From positions 2,720,001-2,784,000 of the forward strand of contig NZ_OY781981.1 in NCBI RefSeq assembly GCF_963677565.1: 64,000 bases of DNA, written 5' to 3'. Under the pieces are notes generated by a model that searched no databases, was not told the DNA's origin, and worked only from the letters and a program-made list of their open reading frames with translations. Source of the stretch: an uncultured Draconibacterium sp. (GTDB lineage Bacteria > Bacteroidota > Bacteroidia > Bacteroidales > Prolixibacteraceae). Made by a program: the position numbers and the translations under genes. Below are positions 7,641 to 15,483 of the stretch, piece after piece. Each line of letters starts with the position of its first letter. Position 1 is the stretch's first letter.

Positions 7641-10064
7641 ATGATTAAAAACTTATTGAAACACAGCTTGCGCGCGCTGAAAAAGCAAAAAGGATACGTT
7701 GCTATCAACATTTTAGGGCTTGCCATTGGTATCGCCTGCAGTATTATTATCGCACTTTTTATTGTTCACGAGTTAAGTTACGATAAATACCACGAAAACA
7801 AAGACCGGATTTACCGCGTAACCTTAGATGGCAAGATTGGCGAACAAGAAGTTAATGCCTCGTATTCGGCATCCATACTTGGGCCGACAATGGAAGAAGA
7901 ATTCCCCGAGGTGGAAAAATTCTGCCGCTTAAATACCTGGGGCGAAGCCGTTGTAAAAAAAGAAGATATTTCTTTTGTGATCGACGATTTTTCCGAAGTG
8001 GACTCTACTTTTTTCCAGATATTCTCCATTCCCTTGCTAAGGGGAGACAGCAAAACCGTGCTGAATGAACCCCATACGATGGTCTTATCGGAATCTACGG
8101 CAAAAAAGATCTTTGGAAACGAAGACCCCATAAATAAAATGGTGCGTGTAAACACCGGGCAAGAGCCTTACCGCGTAACCGGAATAATGGCCGATTTTCC
8201 AGAGGAGACCCATTTAAATGCCAATATCCTCACCTCGTTTATGACCAACCAAAGAGCCAACGATCCGGAGTGGATGAACAACAGTTTCTCCACCTACATA
8301 TTACTAAAACCTAATACCTCACCCGCGAGTGTGGAAGCCAGGTTTCCGGCATTGATTGAAAAATACGTTGGTCCTCGTGTGCAGGAATTAATGGGAATAA
8401 TGTTGGAGGATTTTATTGCGCAGGGCAACCGCTACAATCATCACCTGCAGCCACTAACAAAAATACACCTCATGCCCGAGGTTGAGCACGAAGTAAAACC
8501 TGCTACCGATCCCAAATACCTGGTCATTTTTAGTAGTGTGGCTATTCTTATCATTGTTATTGCCTCCATAAATTTTATGAATCTTTCCACTGCACAGGCC
8601 ACAAAACGCGCAAAAGAAATTGGTGTTAAAAAGGTGAGTGGCTCGTCAAAAGGAATGCTTATTTTGCAGTTCCTTACCGATTCAACCCTTATTTCATTCA
8701 TAGCACTTATTCTGGCCGTAGTTATCGTTTTTGTATCGCTGCCATTCTTTAACAATGTTTTCGATACGCAGGTCGGTTTTAACCTTATCGAGCATTTCTA
8801 CTACATTCCGTTGCTTATTGGCTTTGCCCTGTTTGTGGGCTTTGTTGCAGGCGCATATCCGGCCTTTTATCTTTCGTCGTTTAATCCGAACACTGTGTTG
8901 CGCGGAAAGCTTCGCGACGGAGCAAAAAACGGTAAATTACGGCGCATCCTCGTGTCGGTACAGTTTCTTATTTCCATTATTCTTATTGTGGGGACAATTA
9001 TTATGTACCGCCAGCTAACATACATGGTAAATAAAGATGTTGGTTTTGGGAAAGATCGACTAATGGTCATTCAAAGTGCCGGTTCTATTGGCGACCAGGT
9101 AAAAGCATTTAAACAGGAAATACAAAAAATACCGGGTGTTGAACATGTTTCGGCATCGACGGCAGTGCCAGGGCGCAATAATAACAACAACGGCTATATG
9201 CTTGAAGGACACGACGGGCAAACCTACCTGATGCAAACCGCTTATGTGGATTACGATTTCATGGAAACTTACGACATGCAACTGAGCGACGGCCGCTTTT
9301 TCAACCGAGAGTTTGGTGCCGACCGCGAAGCTTGTATCGTTAATCAGAAAACCATTGAAGAGTTTGGAATCAACGATTACACCCAAACCCGCTTTATCGT
9401 TGTATTTTCTGATGAGGGTGATAAAAAGTTCATGCCTATTATTGGGGTGTGTAATGATTTTCATTTTAAATCGATGCACAATCGTATAGGCCCCTATGTT
9501 ATGCGCTTTAAGGAAGCCGACAATAACTGGGGTTATATTTCGGTGAAATTCAACACCGATGGCTCGTCTGCGGCCATTAGCCAGATTGAAGAAAGCTGGA
9601 AACGGTTTGCCTCGAACAATCCGCTACGCTACTTTTTTATGGACGAAGATTTTGCGCACATGTATAAGTCCGAGCGGCAAAATGCCAAACTTTCGGTGGT
9701 GTTTGCCATACTGGGTATTTTTATTGCCGCACTTGGGTTGTTTGGACTCACCTCGTTTACCGTTGAGCAACGCACCAAAGAAGTGGGTGTACGAAAAGCA
9801 CTGGGCGCTTCGGGTTATAGTATTTTTTACCTGATTTCGAAAGAGATTGTTATCCTGGTTTGTGTGGCAACGCTTGTCGCCAGTCCGCTTATTTACTGGG
9901 TGGCAACCAACTGGCTGCATAATTATTACTACCGCATTCACCTTGGTGTGTTCGAGTTTATTGTCGGGTTTATTGCTGCCATTTCAATAGCACTGGCTAC
10001 TATTAGTTATAAAACACTGCAAACACTGCAGATAAATCCGGCGCATACGTTGAGGTATGAGTAG
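7641..10064 (+). CDS. FtsX/MacB-type ABC transporter permease
   Basis: This 807-residue membrane protein has two MacB_PCD-FtsX halves. A membrane segment lies near the N-terminus (INILGLAIGIACSIIIALFI) with the typical HELSYDKYHENKDRIYRV after it. A periplasmic domain and a three-helix FtsX block (about 275-420) follow. The second block has RILVSVQFLISIILIVGTII, a second periplasmic domain and the final FtsX core (FTVEQRTKEVGVRKALGAS). Such Bacteroidota proteins usually work with a separate ATPase in export or envelope stress; none is encoded beside it. The ATG at 7641 is preferred over 7584 because it starts the conserved MIKNLLKHSLRAL segment. Confidence 0.85.
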   Translation: MIKNLLKHSLRALKKQKGYVAINILGLAIGIACSIIIALFIVHELSYDKYHENKDRIYRVTLDGKIGEQEVNASYSASILGPTMEEEFPEVEKFCRLNTWGEAVVKKEDISFVIDDFSEVDSTFFQIFSIPLLRGDSKTVLNEPHTMVLSESTAKKIFGNEDPINKMVRVNTGQEPYRVTGIMADFPEETHLNANILTSFMTNQRANDPEWMNNSFSTYILLKPNTSPASVEARFPALIEKYVGPRVQELMGIMLEDFIAQGNRYNHHLQPLTKIHLMPEVEHEVKPATDPKYLVIFSSVAILIIVIASINFMNLSTAQATKRAKEIGVKKVSGSSKGMLILQFLTDSTLISFIALILAVVIVFVSLPFFNNVFDTQVGFNLIEHFYYIPLLIGFALFVGFVAGAYPAFYLSSFNPNTVLRGKLRDGAKNGKLRRILVSVQFLISIILIVGTIIMYRQLTYMVNKDVGFGKDRLMVIQSAGSIGDQVKAFKQEIQKIPGVEHVSASTAVPGRNNNNNGYMLEGHDGQTYLMQTAYVDYDFMETYDMQLSDGRFFNREFGADREACIVNQKTIEEFGINDYTQTRFIVVFSDEGDKKFMPIIGVCNDFHFKSMHNRIGPYVMRFKEADNNWGYISVKFNTDGSSAAISQIEESWKRFASNNPLRYFFMDEDFAHMYKSERQNAKLSVVFAILGIFIAALGLFGLTSFTVEQRTKEVGVRKALGASGYSIFYLISKEIVILVCVATLVASPLIYWVATNWLHNYYYRIHLGVFEFIVGFIAAISIALATISYKTLQTLQINPAHTLRYE

Positions 10065-10724
10065 CAGCGGTGCCGCAGATTGATTTTAAGATTGATGGAG
10101 ATTGAATGAGATTGAAGGATTGAAGGACTGACAAATTGATAAATAGAATAAAGAAATGCGTGAATGCGTTAATACAAAAATGTTTTAATAAAAACTCGCA
10201 ACAAGTAACCAATGACCAATGATCAATGACAACTTTTTTCTTTTTCCTTGATTCATCTTTCATCACTAATCCTTTAATTCTGATTGCCGCAGTCGTTCCT
10301 CCCTCGCGATGCCGTTGTTTGTGTAGGTTACCCGGCAGCGGACAATGAAATAATACGTTCCGGCACGATTGTTTTTTGTCCGCTGCTCACTACATGTAAC
10401 TTGTAGCTTGCAACTTGTGACTCCATTAATCCTTCATCCTTAATCAATAATCCTACCTAATCTTTTTCTTTGTTTTCTTTTATGTTATACAATCAAATGC
10501 TACTTTAGTAGATCATAACCCGGTCACAGAGAGAAGATTCGTAGCGTTGGTTGAGCCCCCGGGAAATAGTTGGATTATCCGTTTGTAAACTTTTATAAAT
10601 ATTTAAAATCGGATATATTGCTGAAAGCAAACCATTTATGCACAAAATAAGAAATAAAGATATAACCGATATAAGTGTTATTACACATTCGTTATAGCCA
10701 AAGTTGAAATAGAAACCTTTAATC
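10065..10724. other. 660-base non-coding region with repeats
   Basis: No supportable gene. The first 200 bases are low-complexity text built on GATTGA/AATGACCAATGA words (10090-10240). Repeat copy B follows at 10283-10386, then a segment of ACTTGTAGCTTGCAACTTGTG type (10390-10420) also seen in inverted form near 28700. The motif CCTTAATCAATAATCCT at about 10440 recurs downstream of copy A at about 7540, so the repeat unit may extend that far. Confidence 0.6.
10283..10386. repeat. Dispersed palindromic repeat, copy B (partial)
   Basis: The inner 50-base unit at 10336-10385 has perfect ends: GCAGCGGACAA (10335-10345) and TTGTCCGCTGC (10376-10386) are exact complements. The left outer arm is recognisable (ATTGCC at 10283, CTCGCGATGCC at 10313-10323), but the right outer arm seen in copies A and C is missing. 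Confidence 0.75.
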
Positions 10725-11600
10725 ATGAAAACTTTATGTTTACTCTTTTTATTACTTATTGGTACTGCCACAATATCAAATGCTCAATCTATTTTAGCCG
10801 GCAGTTATGAAGAATCGGATTATTATTTTGATGTAACGCCAGACTTTGTTTTAATTAATGGAGGTGATAATAATACTAATGGTAACAAATATCCAATTGA
10901 TTTAAATGGGGATGATATTTTAGATATTTCAATAACAGGGAACATTATGGGGTGGAATTATAGAATTGGGGATATTTCAGTAATAGCAGAAGAACATTGT
11001 AAAGTTGCCTTTGGAAGAATAGATACGATTGTTCCCAATATTACCGAAGGAGAATGCTCTGGTGCTACAGATAAATACTTTACAATTACACATTGTTTTT
11101 CATTAATGGATACTATCAATAATTCAGTTCATTGGTCCGACTCCATTCATCATTACATCAAATATGAATATCTTCAATTGTGTCATCCCACACACTCTGA
11201 TTCTATTTCATCAGCGATAATAGGCGTGCAATTGAGAGTTGATACAGACACTTTATATGGATGGATTAAATTAAATGATATGTTATTAGCGCCATTTGAC
11301 GGGGCAAGAGTTACAATTGAAGAGTATGCATGTAATTCGCAATTCACTGGCATTGATGAAATAAACTCTTTAATATCAATTTTTCCAAATCCATGTAAAG
11401 ATTTTTTTTCTGTAGAATTGACTCGTTCGTATACTGACGGTGAAGTCTCAATATATAATATGAATGGATATAAACTCCTGGAGAAGCAGGTAAATTCACC
11501 AAATTTAAGGATTGATCTGGGCCAATTAAAAAATGGTATTTATCTTGTAAAACTGTATAATGGGGAAAGTTATTCGTACAAAAAAATAGTAAAGATGTAA
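10725..11600 (+). CDS. Secreted protein with T9SS type A sorting domain
   Basis: This 291-residue protein has a signal peptide cut near SNAQ (residues 1-20). The C-terminal domain of about 75 residues (ISIFPNPCKDFFSVEL, then VSIYNMNGYKLLEKQV, LGQLKNGIYLVKLY and the final KIVKM) is a classic type A T9SS sorting domain, which directs export across the outer membrane in Bacteroidota. The middle (about 25-210) has a DLNGDDILDI segment reminiscent of acidic calcium-binding loops and several cysteines, and I do not recognise a family. The gene is AT-rich relative to its neighbours and is followed by the structured element at 11611-11822. Confidence 0.82.
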   Translation: MKTLCLLFLLLIGTATISNAQSILAGSYEESDYYFDVTPDFVLINGGDNNTNGNKYPIDLNGDDILDISITGNIMGWNYRIGDISVIAEEHCKVAFGRIDTIVPNITEGECSGATDKYFTITHCFSLMDTINNSVHWSDSIHHYIKYEYLQLCHPTHSDSISSAIIGVQLRVDTDTLYGWIKLNDMLLAPFDGARVTIEEYACNSQFTGIDEINSLISIFPNPCKDFFSVELTRSYTDGEVSIYNMNGYKLLEKQVNSPNLRIDLGQLKNGIYLVKLYNGESYSYKKIVKM

Positions 11601-11610
11601 AACTCTGCCC

Positions 11611-11822
11611 ATAACAAAAGCTATATTTAATGCGGAGTTCAGCGGGTTATTCAACCGCCGTTCTTCGTTGTGCCAACGCCAAATCGTCTTTGACGATTTG
11701 GTTATAAAAACTTAAATATGAATAAACAGATTGGCTCAATGGCAGCCTGATGTGAAGTATTTTCAAAGCTCCGCACTCCACTTAGCTAAACCGGCACTGT
11801 GCTTTCGACAGAACTAATAACA
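11611..11822. repeat. Structured intergenic element, cassette-site-like
   Basis: A 212-base unit bounded by direct repeats ATAACA (11611-11616 and 11817-11822), each followed within a few bases by AGC. Inside are bipartite inverted boxes: AGCTA, 7 bases, TGCGGAG (ending at 11637), mirrored by CTCCGCA (11769-11775), 7 bases, TAGCT. A perfect hairpin CCAAATCGTC/GACGATTTGG (11679-11701) and an imperfect GCGGGTT/AACCGC hairpin lie between. Paired bipartite boxes around a foldable centre resemble integron attC architecture, but standard attC core sequences are not evident. No promoter or ORF is seen. Confidence 0.5.
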
Positions 11823-11836
11823 TAGCATAAATTAAA

Positions 11837-12628
11837 ATGAAAAAACTAACTCTTTTAACCTCATTAATCCTGTCATCGATAATTTTATTTAGTCAGGAAA
11901 TAAAGCTCGGATTTATTGATTCAATAAACTCGAAAGTATTGAATGAGAATAGAAGAATCATGATTAAACTACCCAAAGGATACGCTGAGACTGAAAAGTC
12001 ATATCCTGTCATTTATCGACTTGACGGAGACATTGATTTATTTTCTGAAACCATTGGAACAATCAACAGACTGGCTTACATTGATGAGCTAATACCAGAA
12101 ATGATTGTGGTTATGATTGAAAACACAGACAGAAACAGAGATATGATGCCAACAAAGACTGGCTTTTTCAACACAGAACCTGGTGCTGAAAAGTTCAAAA
12201 ATTTTTTTGACTATGAGTTGGTTCCATTTATAAACAAATCTTTTCGCACAACCAACGAAAAAATTTTATGTGGACAATCTTTAAGTGCAATATTTACATT
12301 ATATCACTTCTTAACAAATACTAATGCTTTTAATTCGTACATTGTATGTAGTGGGGCATTTCTCGATTGTGGAGAATATTTCAACGACTTAACAACAAAC
12401 TTTCTAAAAACAAAAGAAAATAAACAGACAAGAATATTTTTAACACACGGGCTAAAAGATTTTCTGGACACTGATGGAATTAATGGAAAACAACTGTCAG
12501 ATTTTAGTCAAAAAATAAATTCAAAAGAGAATGTGGTAAGTGAGTTGAAAGTTTATAAAGACGAAGGACACGTTCCTTTTCAAAGTTTATATCATGGATT
12601 AAAATTTATATATACATCGGATAAATAA
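11837..12628 (+). CDS. Secreted esterase-like alpha/beta hydrolase
   Basis: This 263-residue protein has a signal peptide (about 1-19, ending FSQ). The body matches the esterase D/Fes-type fold: IMIKLPKGYAETEKSYPVIYRLDGD near the start, nucleophile elbow GQSLSA (Ser near 148) and a late GHVP His. The probable acid is an Asp in the KDFLDTDG region. It would hydrolyse an ester outside the cytoplasm; the substrate is unknown, and related proteins include siderophore esterases. The sequence is AT-rich and the gene sits just after the cassette-site-like element, which suggests recent acquisition. Confidence 0.78.
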   Translation: MKKLTLLTSLILSSIILFSQEIKLGFIDSINSKVLNENRRIMIKLPKGYAETEKSYPVIYRLDGDIDLFSETIGTINRLAYIDELIPEMIVVMIENTDRNRDMMPTKTGFFNTEPGAEKFKNFFDYELVPFINKSFRTTNEKILCGQSLSAIFTLYHFLTNTNAFNSYIVCSGAFLDCGEYFNDLTTNFLKTKENKQTRIFLTHGLKDFLDTDGINGKQLSDFSQKINSKENVVSELKVYKDEGHVPFQSLYHGLKFIYTSDK

Positions 12629-12705
12629 AACCCAGTATGATTGTATATAACTCCGCTGGATTGGTAATTCGTGCCTTAACCTAAAAAGAAGCAAACACTC
12701 CGGCA

Positions 12706-13308
12706 ATGGATAAAGATTTAAAAAGAAAATTAAAGTTTGTAGCCATTGGTTTCTGCCTGTTAATGATCCCGATTGGCTTCTTCTTAAAATATTCGTACGG
12801 TGTTCATCTAAACGATACTGCCACACACGATTTTTGGGTAAGGCATTACGGAGACAAAACTGTTGCCTTAGAAGCGATCGAAAAATTAGAACAAGCTAAG
12901 AAATTTTGCAAACGAAATAAGATAATTTATTACAATCAATCGAGGATGCAAAGTATTCTTGGAGACTATACTTTGGCAATTAATACCATGGACGAATGGT
13001 TGGCCATTAAGCCAAAAGACATTACTGCCATCAGGCTGCAAGGGTATTATTACGAGTTAAACAACCAAATTTCGAAAGCCGATGAAAACTACACATTGGT
13101 AAAGAAACATTCGGAGAATGAGGTAAAAAATGAAGTTGATGATCTAGCCCGCCTGGTAAATGACCTGGTATTAAAAGACACAGTTGGCATTTCGAAACGG
13201 ATTGATGAGTTGTCGATCAAATACAAAGAAGATCCAATCAAATTATCATTCCTTGAACGGCTAAAAACAATTGACAGAAATGAACTAATAAAACAACAAA
13301 TTCAATAA
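12706..13308 (+). CDS. Membrane-anchored TPR-like protein
   Basis: This 200-residue protein has a cytoplasmic basic N-terminus, one membrane segment (about 11-27) and a helical outer part. Pairs of helices with TPR-like spacing are visible (ALEAIEKLEQAKKFCKRNKIIYYNQSRMQSILGDY onward, then a second pair with KPKDITAIRLQGYYYELNNQISKADENY), so it probably works in protein interaction. No enzyme motif is seen. It sits alone between two repeat-containing spacers in the accessory region. Family assignment is tentative. Confidence 0.6.
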   Translation: MDKDLKRKLKFVAIGFCLLMIPIGFFLKYSYGVHLNDTATHDFWVRHYGDKTVALEAIEKLEQAKKFCKRNKIIYYNQSRMQSILGDYTLAINTMDEWLAIKPKDITAIRLQGYYYELNNQISKADENYTLVKKHSENEVKNEVDDLARLVNDLVLKDTVGISKRIDELSIKYKEDPIKLSFLERLKTIDRNELIKQQIQ

Positions 13309-13334
13309 GAAGCTAAAATTCTAATCACCCTGAT

Positions 13335-13357
13335 ACCGCGCGACTCCTTACGCGTAG
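13335..13357. repeat. Short palindromic repeat, copy 1
   Basis: A 23-base GC-rich unit of the form ACCGCGCGA...TACGCGTAG lies upstream of the 73-residue gene. A copy matching at 18 of 23 positions lies downstream of the same gene at 13641-13663. Confidence 0.5.
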
Positions 13358-13394
13358 TGTCTATAGCAACCAGTAATAACAAAATCATTTAATT

Positions 13395-13616
13395 ATGACC
13401 GACAAACAAGTAACAACAGTAATTGGAATCATTTATTCTATTGGAGCAGTAATGGTTCTGGTAGGCGCATTTTTTAGACTTCAACATTATCCACACGGAC
13501 TATCAATATTGTTCTCAGGATTTGTGCTTGGTACAGTAACAAGTTCTTATGATGTCTTCAGGTTAAAAAAGAAAATAAAACGATTGGAAAAACAACTACA
13601 TCAAAACATGGATTAA
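13395..13616 (+). CDS. Small membrane protein resembling the GldL N-terminus
   Basis: This 73-residue protein has two hydrophobic helices (about 8-26 and 34-52) and a charged C-terminal helix (KKKIKRLEKQL). The segment IYSIGAVMVLVGAFFRLQHYPHG resembles the first membrane helix and following turn of GldL, the T9SS/gliding motor protein, which has GA-F-K-HWPG at that place. GldL is normally over 200 residues, so this is at most a GldL-like membrane module, not the motor protein. No neighbour supports a motility role. Short palindromes flank the gene on both sides. Confidence 0.55.
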   Translation: MTDKQVTTVIGIIYSIGAVMVLVGAFFRLQHYPHGLSILFSGFVLGTVTSSYDVFRLKKKIKRLEKQLHQNMD

Positions 13617-13874
13617 AACTGCCGCTACCTTGCCTCCGCTACCCCGCGAATTCTTTCGCGTGGATAAAAAGATTGCCGCCGTCGTTCCTCTCTTGCAAAG
13701 ACAATTCTTTTTGCACCGAGGCTTTAGCCCGGCGAATTGTGGGCAAGAATAAAAAAGGCTTTAGCCATTAATCGTCTCATTAAAGCCAAAATCCGATCTT
13801 CCCCGGATCACTGCCCTGAAGGACGGTGCAAAAATTTGTAATTCAATCCCAAAAACAACTACCAATAAACAAAA
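13617..13874. other. Repeat-rich spacer
   Basis: No gene. It contains the 23-base palindrome copy 2 (13641-13663), an outer-arm-only fragment of the A/B/C repeat (ATTGCCGCCGTCGTTCCTC, from about 13671) and two direct copies of AGGCTTTAGCC (about 13719 and 13758). The second copy can pair with TTAAAGCC downstream. Confidence 0.55.
13641..13663. repeat. Short palindromic repeat, copy 2
   Basis: The unit has CCGCGAA (from 13644) and TTCGCGTGG as near-complementary arms. It matches copy 1 (13335-13357) at 18 of 23 positions. Confidence 0.5.
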
Positions 13875-14273
13875 ATGGAAAATCAAAGCTACCCGGGCGT
13901 ATTTTTAAGAGTTAAGGCAGTGGTAATCGATTCAGTGGTACTGATTTTAGTTATGCTGGGAGCTGTTGACTTGTTCGACAGTTTTAACAGTGTTCCCGAC
14001 TTTGCAAGGATAGCGGCTTTTGTATTTATTTTCTTGTTGTACGACCCGCTTCTTACCAGTGTATTTGGCGGTACCATTGGGCATTTCTTGTTTGGAATAC
14101 GGGTAAAACGTGCCAACAACCCGAAAAAAAACATTCTTTTCCCGCTGGCTGTAGTCCGCTACATGATAAAAGCTTTGCTGGGCTGGCTTTCCCTGATTAC
14201 TGTAACCGGCAATAAAAGAGCAAAAGCCATACACGATATTGTAGTAAAGTCGGTTGTTGTTTATCACCAATAA
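13875..14273 (+). CDS. RDD family membrane protein
   Basis: This 132-residue protein fits the RDD family. The first helix begins PGVFLRVKAVVIDSVVLILVM, with the Arg and Asp that name the family. A second helix carries the Asp of LLYDPLL, and GTIGHFLFGIRV precedes the third helix. It ends with the family's KAIHDIVVKSVVV block (RxxHDxxAxT type). RDD proteins are small inner-membrane proteins, some acting as ion antiporters; the role here is unknown. A bidirectional terminator separates it from the convergent lipoprotein gene. Confidence 0.88.
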   Translation: MENQSYPGVFLRVKAVVIDSVVLILVMLGAVDLFDSFNSVPDFARIAAFVFIFLLYDPLLTSVFGGTIGHFLFGIRVKRANNPKKNILFPLAVVRYMIKALLGWLSLITVTGNKRAKAIHDIVVKSVVVYHQ

Positions 14274-14352
14274 CAATCTGGCCTGAATCGCCTGTAATTG
14301 AAAATATATTACATGTTTCCGGTAGTAAAAAAGAGATCACTTCTTTGATTGA

Positions 14353-14383
14353 CAAAAGGCTCAACAGATTGTCGAGCCTTTTG
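14353..14383. terminator. Bidirectional terminator
   Basis: CAAAAGGCTC (14353-14362) pairs perfectly with GAGCCTTTTG (14374-14383) across an 11-base loop. It lies between convergent genes and is likely to serve both. Confidence 0.8.
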
Positions 14384-14408
14384 CAGCAGTAGTTGAACGT
14401 TCAGCTAG

Positions 14409-14984
14409 CTATCTTTTTCCTTTAACCATGGTTATAGTTCCTTCCCAGTGATGGTGAGAGTATGAATCCTCTGTACTGTTATAGTCATCCGACATTCCTC
14501 CTCCTGTGGCACCTTCAAATCGTCCGGTTCCGCCTAATATTACAAACGGATCTCGCCAATAATTCACCACATAATCAGGATGATCTTCCAGTGGCGGTGT
14601 AACAACTGCGCCTTCTACTGAGATAAATAGGGAGTCCCCATTGTCGGCCACAATGTAGGCGAAAGTGTTGCCATAAAAAATAGAATCTCCACCAGCTGAG
14701 GCTCCAAGAATGCAAAAGTCAAAATGAACAGTGGATACTCCTACATGCGTTCCTTCGCCCACACCATCTACAATCACATTTGTAGCACATTTGTCTCCGA
14801 GTGGCATGTAGGTTCCCAGGAAATGCGCTTTAAACGGCACAGTTACCATTTTAACATCTCCATCTTTACTCGAACCCAAGTGACCGCTTTTAAGGTCACC
14901 GCTAAGATCTTCACTAAGGTCGGTGCATGCAAAACTTAGGCTTAGGCACAAAGCCAGACACAAAAAAAATTTCAAATTTTTCAT
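14409..14984 (-). CDS. Lipoprotein with an allene oxide cyclase-like barrel
   Basis: This 191-residue lipoprotein has the signal MKNLKFFLCLALCLSLSFAC (Cys20). After a short linker, the body shows beta-strand-rich segments and the pattern GGTGRFEGATGGG near the C-terminus, which is characteristic of AOC-barrel proteins (the dirigent/allene oxide cyclase fold). Similar bacterial lipoproteins are uncharacterised. A histidine run (SHHHWEG) precedes the final strand. It is monocistronic, with a terminator on its 3' side. The fold call rests on motif recognition only. Confidence 0.65.
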   Translation of the reverse strand: MKNLKFFLCLALCLSLSFACTDLSEDLSGDLKSGHLGSSKDGDVKMVTVPFKAHFLGTYMPLGDKCATNVIVDGVGEGTHVGVSTVHFDFCILGASAGGDSIFYGNTFAYIVADNGDSLFISVEGAVVTPPLEDHPDYVVNYWRDPFVILGGTGRFEGATGGGMSDDYNSTEDSYSHHHWEGTITMVKGKR

Positions 14985-15483
14985 AATTGGTACTTTTGGT
15001 TAATAAAAAATCTGGCTTGCCACAACAAAAATGGATGTAGGTATTACTACGTTATACATCCTCTAAAGGTTATCGCGACTGTTCTTTCCACATAATTGCT
15101 AACCGTAACTGACGAAAAGAATTGAAGTTAAGAGAGCGTTTCCCTTTCGGAAAAAAAAGAGAAAAGGGGAAAGCTCTGTGGACGCTTTTTGAAGATGATT
15201 GATAATTTACAAACCCCTAAACACAAAACCAATCATAAATACAGAAGTCGCTTTCCCCTGCGCCCGTTCTTCAAAACCCATACCATAAATTTATGAGGCT
15301 TGATCCTTAGGTACTTAACAAAATGTTTTAAGAAAATAGTGTCTCCGTATGGGAATTATTTCTTTATATGGTGCTTATGATAAGGTGCTGTGTAAAACTG
15401 TTATTACACTTATTCTTTGACCTCTGGTGGCGACCACTTCTGTTAAAATAAGAAGTTCGATTTTTGAGGCATTATCTCCACTG
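14985..15483. other. 499-base non-coding region
   Basis: No supportable ORF. One imperfect stem (AGAGC-TTTCCC near 15133-15146 with GGGAAA-GCTCT near 15167-15177) lies in a purine-rich run without a following T tract. The stretch separates two minus-strand genes, so it probably holds the promoter of the lipoprotein gene and the 3' end of the histidine kinase transcript. Confidence 0.45.

Noticed and set aside
9060..9479. 139-residue open frame antisense to the first FtsX permease
   Set aside because: Shadow of a conserved gene; composition is biased and no motif is seen.
10090..10250. Tandem GATTGA/AATGACC text as a satellite array
   Set aside because: The words vary and are not in register, so this is low-complexity drift, not a true tandem repeat.
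14985..15483. Possible regulatory RNA in the 499-base spacer
   Set aside because: Only one imperfect stem in a purine-rich run was seen, with no promoter and no terminator around it.
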